A stretch of 51,144 bases of DNA, taken from an uncultured beta proteobacterium. GTDB lineage: Bacteria; Pseudomonadota; Gammaproteobacteria; Burkholderiales; Burkholderiaceae_C. The translations under genes and the position numbers were made by a program. Where the stretch lies: assembly GCA_903828235.1 (NCBI GenBank), contig CAIKLM010000043.1, positions 1-51,144 of the forward strand, given 5' to 3'. This document shows, one piece after another, positions 49,955 through 51,144 of this stretch; positions within the stretch are counted from its first letter, which is position 1; the number at the start of each line of letters is the position of its first letter. A model generated the notes under the pieces. It made no database searches and was not told the origin of the DNA. It saw nothing but the letters and a program-made list of their open reading frames with translations.

Positions 49955-50761
49955 CTACTTCGGCAGCGAGGCCAGGCGGTCGCGGCCCGCCACGGCGGCT
50001 TCCGACGAGGGGTATTCCTTGAGCAGTTCCTCGATGGTGCGGCGCGCCGCGCGGCCGTCCTTCATCTCGGCCTGGCTGTTGGCCACGGCCAGCAGCGCGT
50101 CGGGCGCGCGCGGGTGCAGCGGGGCACCGGTGACGAAGGCGCGGAACAGCTCGATGGCCTGGCGGTAGTCGCGCCGCCCGTAGTGGGCGTTGGCAAGCCA
50201 GAAGCGCGCCGAGTCGGCGTAGGGGCTGCCGGGGTAGCGGCGCAGGAAGCCGGTGAACAGCTGCACCGAGCGGTCGAAGTCGCCACCGCGGATGGCCGCG
50301 AAGGCGTCGTCGAAACCACGGCGCTCCTCCTGCTCGACCATGAACTCGCGGCCGTCGATCGCCACCTTCACGGGTTCGATCTTCTTCAGGCGCTCGTCGA
50401 AGGCCTGGCTCACGTCGCGCTGGCGGCGCTGCGACTCGGCGAGTTCCTTCAGCAGCGTCTCGTTGGCGCCGCCAAGGCGGGCGATCTCGCCGCGCAGCGC
50501 CACGATCTGGTTGTTCAGCTCCAGCAGGCTGCGGCGCAGCGTGGCCAGCTCTTCCGCGAAGCGTGCCCGCTCGGCCGCGGCGGCGGCGCTGGCCTCGGCC
50601 TCGCGCTTGGCGGTGGCCTCTTCCATGGCCGCGACCTTCTCGCGCAGGTCGTTGACGGCCTTGCGGGCCTCGGCGTCGTTCAGGAAGGCGGCCGCCGGCC
50701 CGGTGGCCAGAAGGCCGGCCAGCAGCGAGCCCGCGGCCAGCCCGTGGCGGACCGTGCGCAT
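49955..50761 (-). CDS. cpoB: Cell division coordinator CpoB (YbgF)
   Basis: A 268-aa periplasmic protein: signal peptide (1-25), coiled coil (about 30-125, Glu/Ala/Leu-rich), short linker, and C-terminal TPR repeats (about 150-265; 'AFAAIRGGDFDRSVQLFTGFLRRYP', YADSARFWLANAHYGRRDYRQAIELF). CpoB links PBP1B activity and the Tol-Pal system during constriction. Its ATG overlaps the pal stop (TGATG), the standard order tol-pal-cpoB. Confidence 0.93.
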   Translation of the reverse strand: MRTVRHGLAAGSLLAGLLATGPAAAFLNDAEARKAVNDLREKVAAMEEATAKREAEASAAAAAERARFAEELATLRRSLLELNNQIVALRGEIARLGGANETLLKELAESQRRQRDVSQAFDERLKKIEPVKVAIDGREFMVEQEERRGFDDAFAAIRGGDFDRSVQLFTGFLRRYPGSPYADSARFWLANAHYGRRDYRQAIELFRAFVTGAPLHPRAPDALLAVANSQAEMKDGRAARRTIEELLKEYPSSEAAVAGRDRLASLPK

Positions 50762-51144
50762 CAGCGGTCCTTCAGCTCGGCGCGGCGGTTGCGCGCCCAG
50801 GCCGATTCGTCGCTGCCCTGCGCGGCGGGCCGCTCCTTGCCGAAGCTCACGGCCTCGAGCTGGCGCTCGGAAACGCCCAGCAGCACCAGCGAGCGCACCA
50901 CGGCCTCGGCGCGCTTCTGGCCCAGCGCCAGGTTGTACTCGCGGCCGCCGCGCTCGTCGGTGTGGCCCTCGATGGTCATGCGGCGGGCGCCTTCGCGCGC
51001 GAGCACGCGGGCGTGGCCCTCGATCAGGGACTTGAAGTCGTCGCGGATGGCGAAGCTGTCGAAATCGAAGTAGACGACGCGCTCGGCCGGCGCGGCCAGC
51101 GCCGCCACACCGGCGGCCGCGGCCGGCGCCGCGGCGCCGGCTGC
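50761..51144 (-). CDS. pal: Peptidoglycan-associated lipoprotein Pal, 5' truncated by window edge
   Basis: The frame is open to the end of the window, so only the C-terminal 127 residues are seen. The OmpA-like peptidoglycan-binding domain shows VVYFDFDSF, TIEGHTDERGGREYNLALGQKRAEAV and the final RNRRAE motif. The lipobox is outside the window; an Ala/Gly/Pro-rich linker is visible at the edge. An internal GTG at 51108 is not the real start. Pal tethers the outer membrane to peptidoglycan with TolB; tolB should lie just beyond the window. Confidence 0.93.
   Translation of the reverse strand, partial: AAGAAAPAAAAGVAALAAPAERVVYFDFDSFAIRDDFKSLIEGHARVLAREGARRMTIEGHTDERGGREYNLALGQKRAEAVVRSLVLLGVSERQLEAVSFGKERPAAQGSDESAWARNRRAELKDR

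Overview
The window is a piece of a very GC-rich bacterial chromosome. Gene content (minor-pilin/PilY1 operon, CpoB-Pal, LipA, TcdA, UgpC-type sugar transporter, FCD-GntR regulator) and protein style point to a betaproteobacterium of the order Burkholderiales, probably the Rubrivivax/Leptothrix/Methylibium side. This is inferred from overall resemblance, not from a marker-gene search.

Layout. 1-9.2 kb: two uncharacterised genes, an exported caspase-like/FGE-sulfatase fusion, pyroglutamyl peptidase, an orphan FtsX/YbbP-type permease, a DODA-type extradiol dioxygenase and a small membrane protein. 8.5-16.8 kb, minus strand: a complete minor-pilin operon, pilE-fimT-pilV-pilW-pilX-pilY1, ending in an extra coupled membrane-anchored protein; nearly all genes overlap by a few bases. 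16.9-19.0 kb: adenine/adenosine deaminase and lipoyl synthase. 19.0-37.3 kb: an 18 kb sugar-acid catabolic island with two arms. The minus arms hold an ABC transporter, gluconokinase, SDRs, an FCD-type GntR regulator, a DenD-like dehydrogenase and two 2-hydroxyacid dehydrogenases. The plus arm holds an IlvD/Edd aldonate dehydratase, SDRs, a 3-HIBDH-like enzyme, a FAH-family hydrolase, a UxaA-family dehydratase and an idonate-type Zn dehydrogenase. Two intergenic sites share an 18/20 match that fits the TNGTNNNACNA consensus of FadR-type regulators, so one regulator probably controls both arms. The chemistry suggests a non-phosphorylative route (dehydrate, oxidise, hydrolyse to pyruvate plus a small hydroxyacid) beside an idonate/gluconate route (IdnD, IdnO, GntK).

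37.3-39.6 kb: a large PKD-domain lipoprotein. 39.9-47.8 kb: a compact 7.9 kb integrated element in tRNA-Lys(CTT), bounded by a perfect 45 bp direct repeat (a tRNA 3' fragment at 39893-39937, the intact tRNA at 47735-47810). It carries a tyrosine integrase, a DnaB-N/RepA-like ATPase, small DNA-binding proteins, a lone full-length HK97 major capsid protein and an N-terminal tape-measure fragment. It has no portal, terminase, protease or tail genes, so it looks like a phage satellite or a very reduced prophage. It also shows a strong plus-strand terminator closing a possible short antisense RNA opposite the leader gene of the ATPase, a hairpin plus iteron-like repeats beside the ATPase gene, and a nested palindrome before the putative excisionase gene. 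47.8-51.1 kb: tRNA-Lys(TTT), tcdA, a YeeE/YedE sulfur transporter, cpoB and the 3' part of pal.
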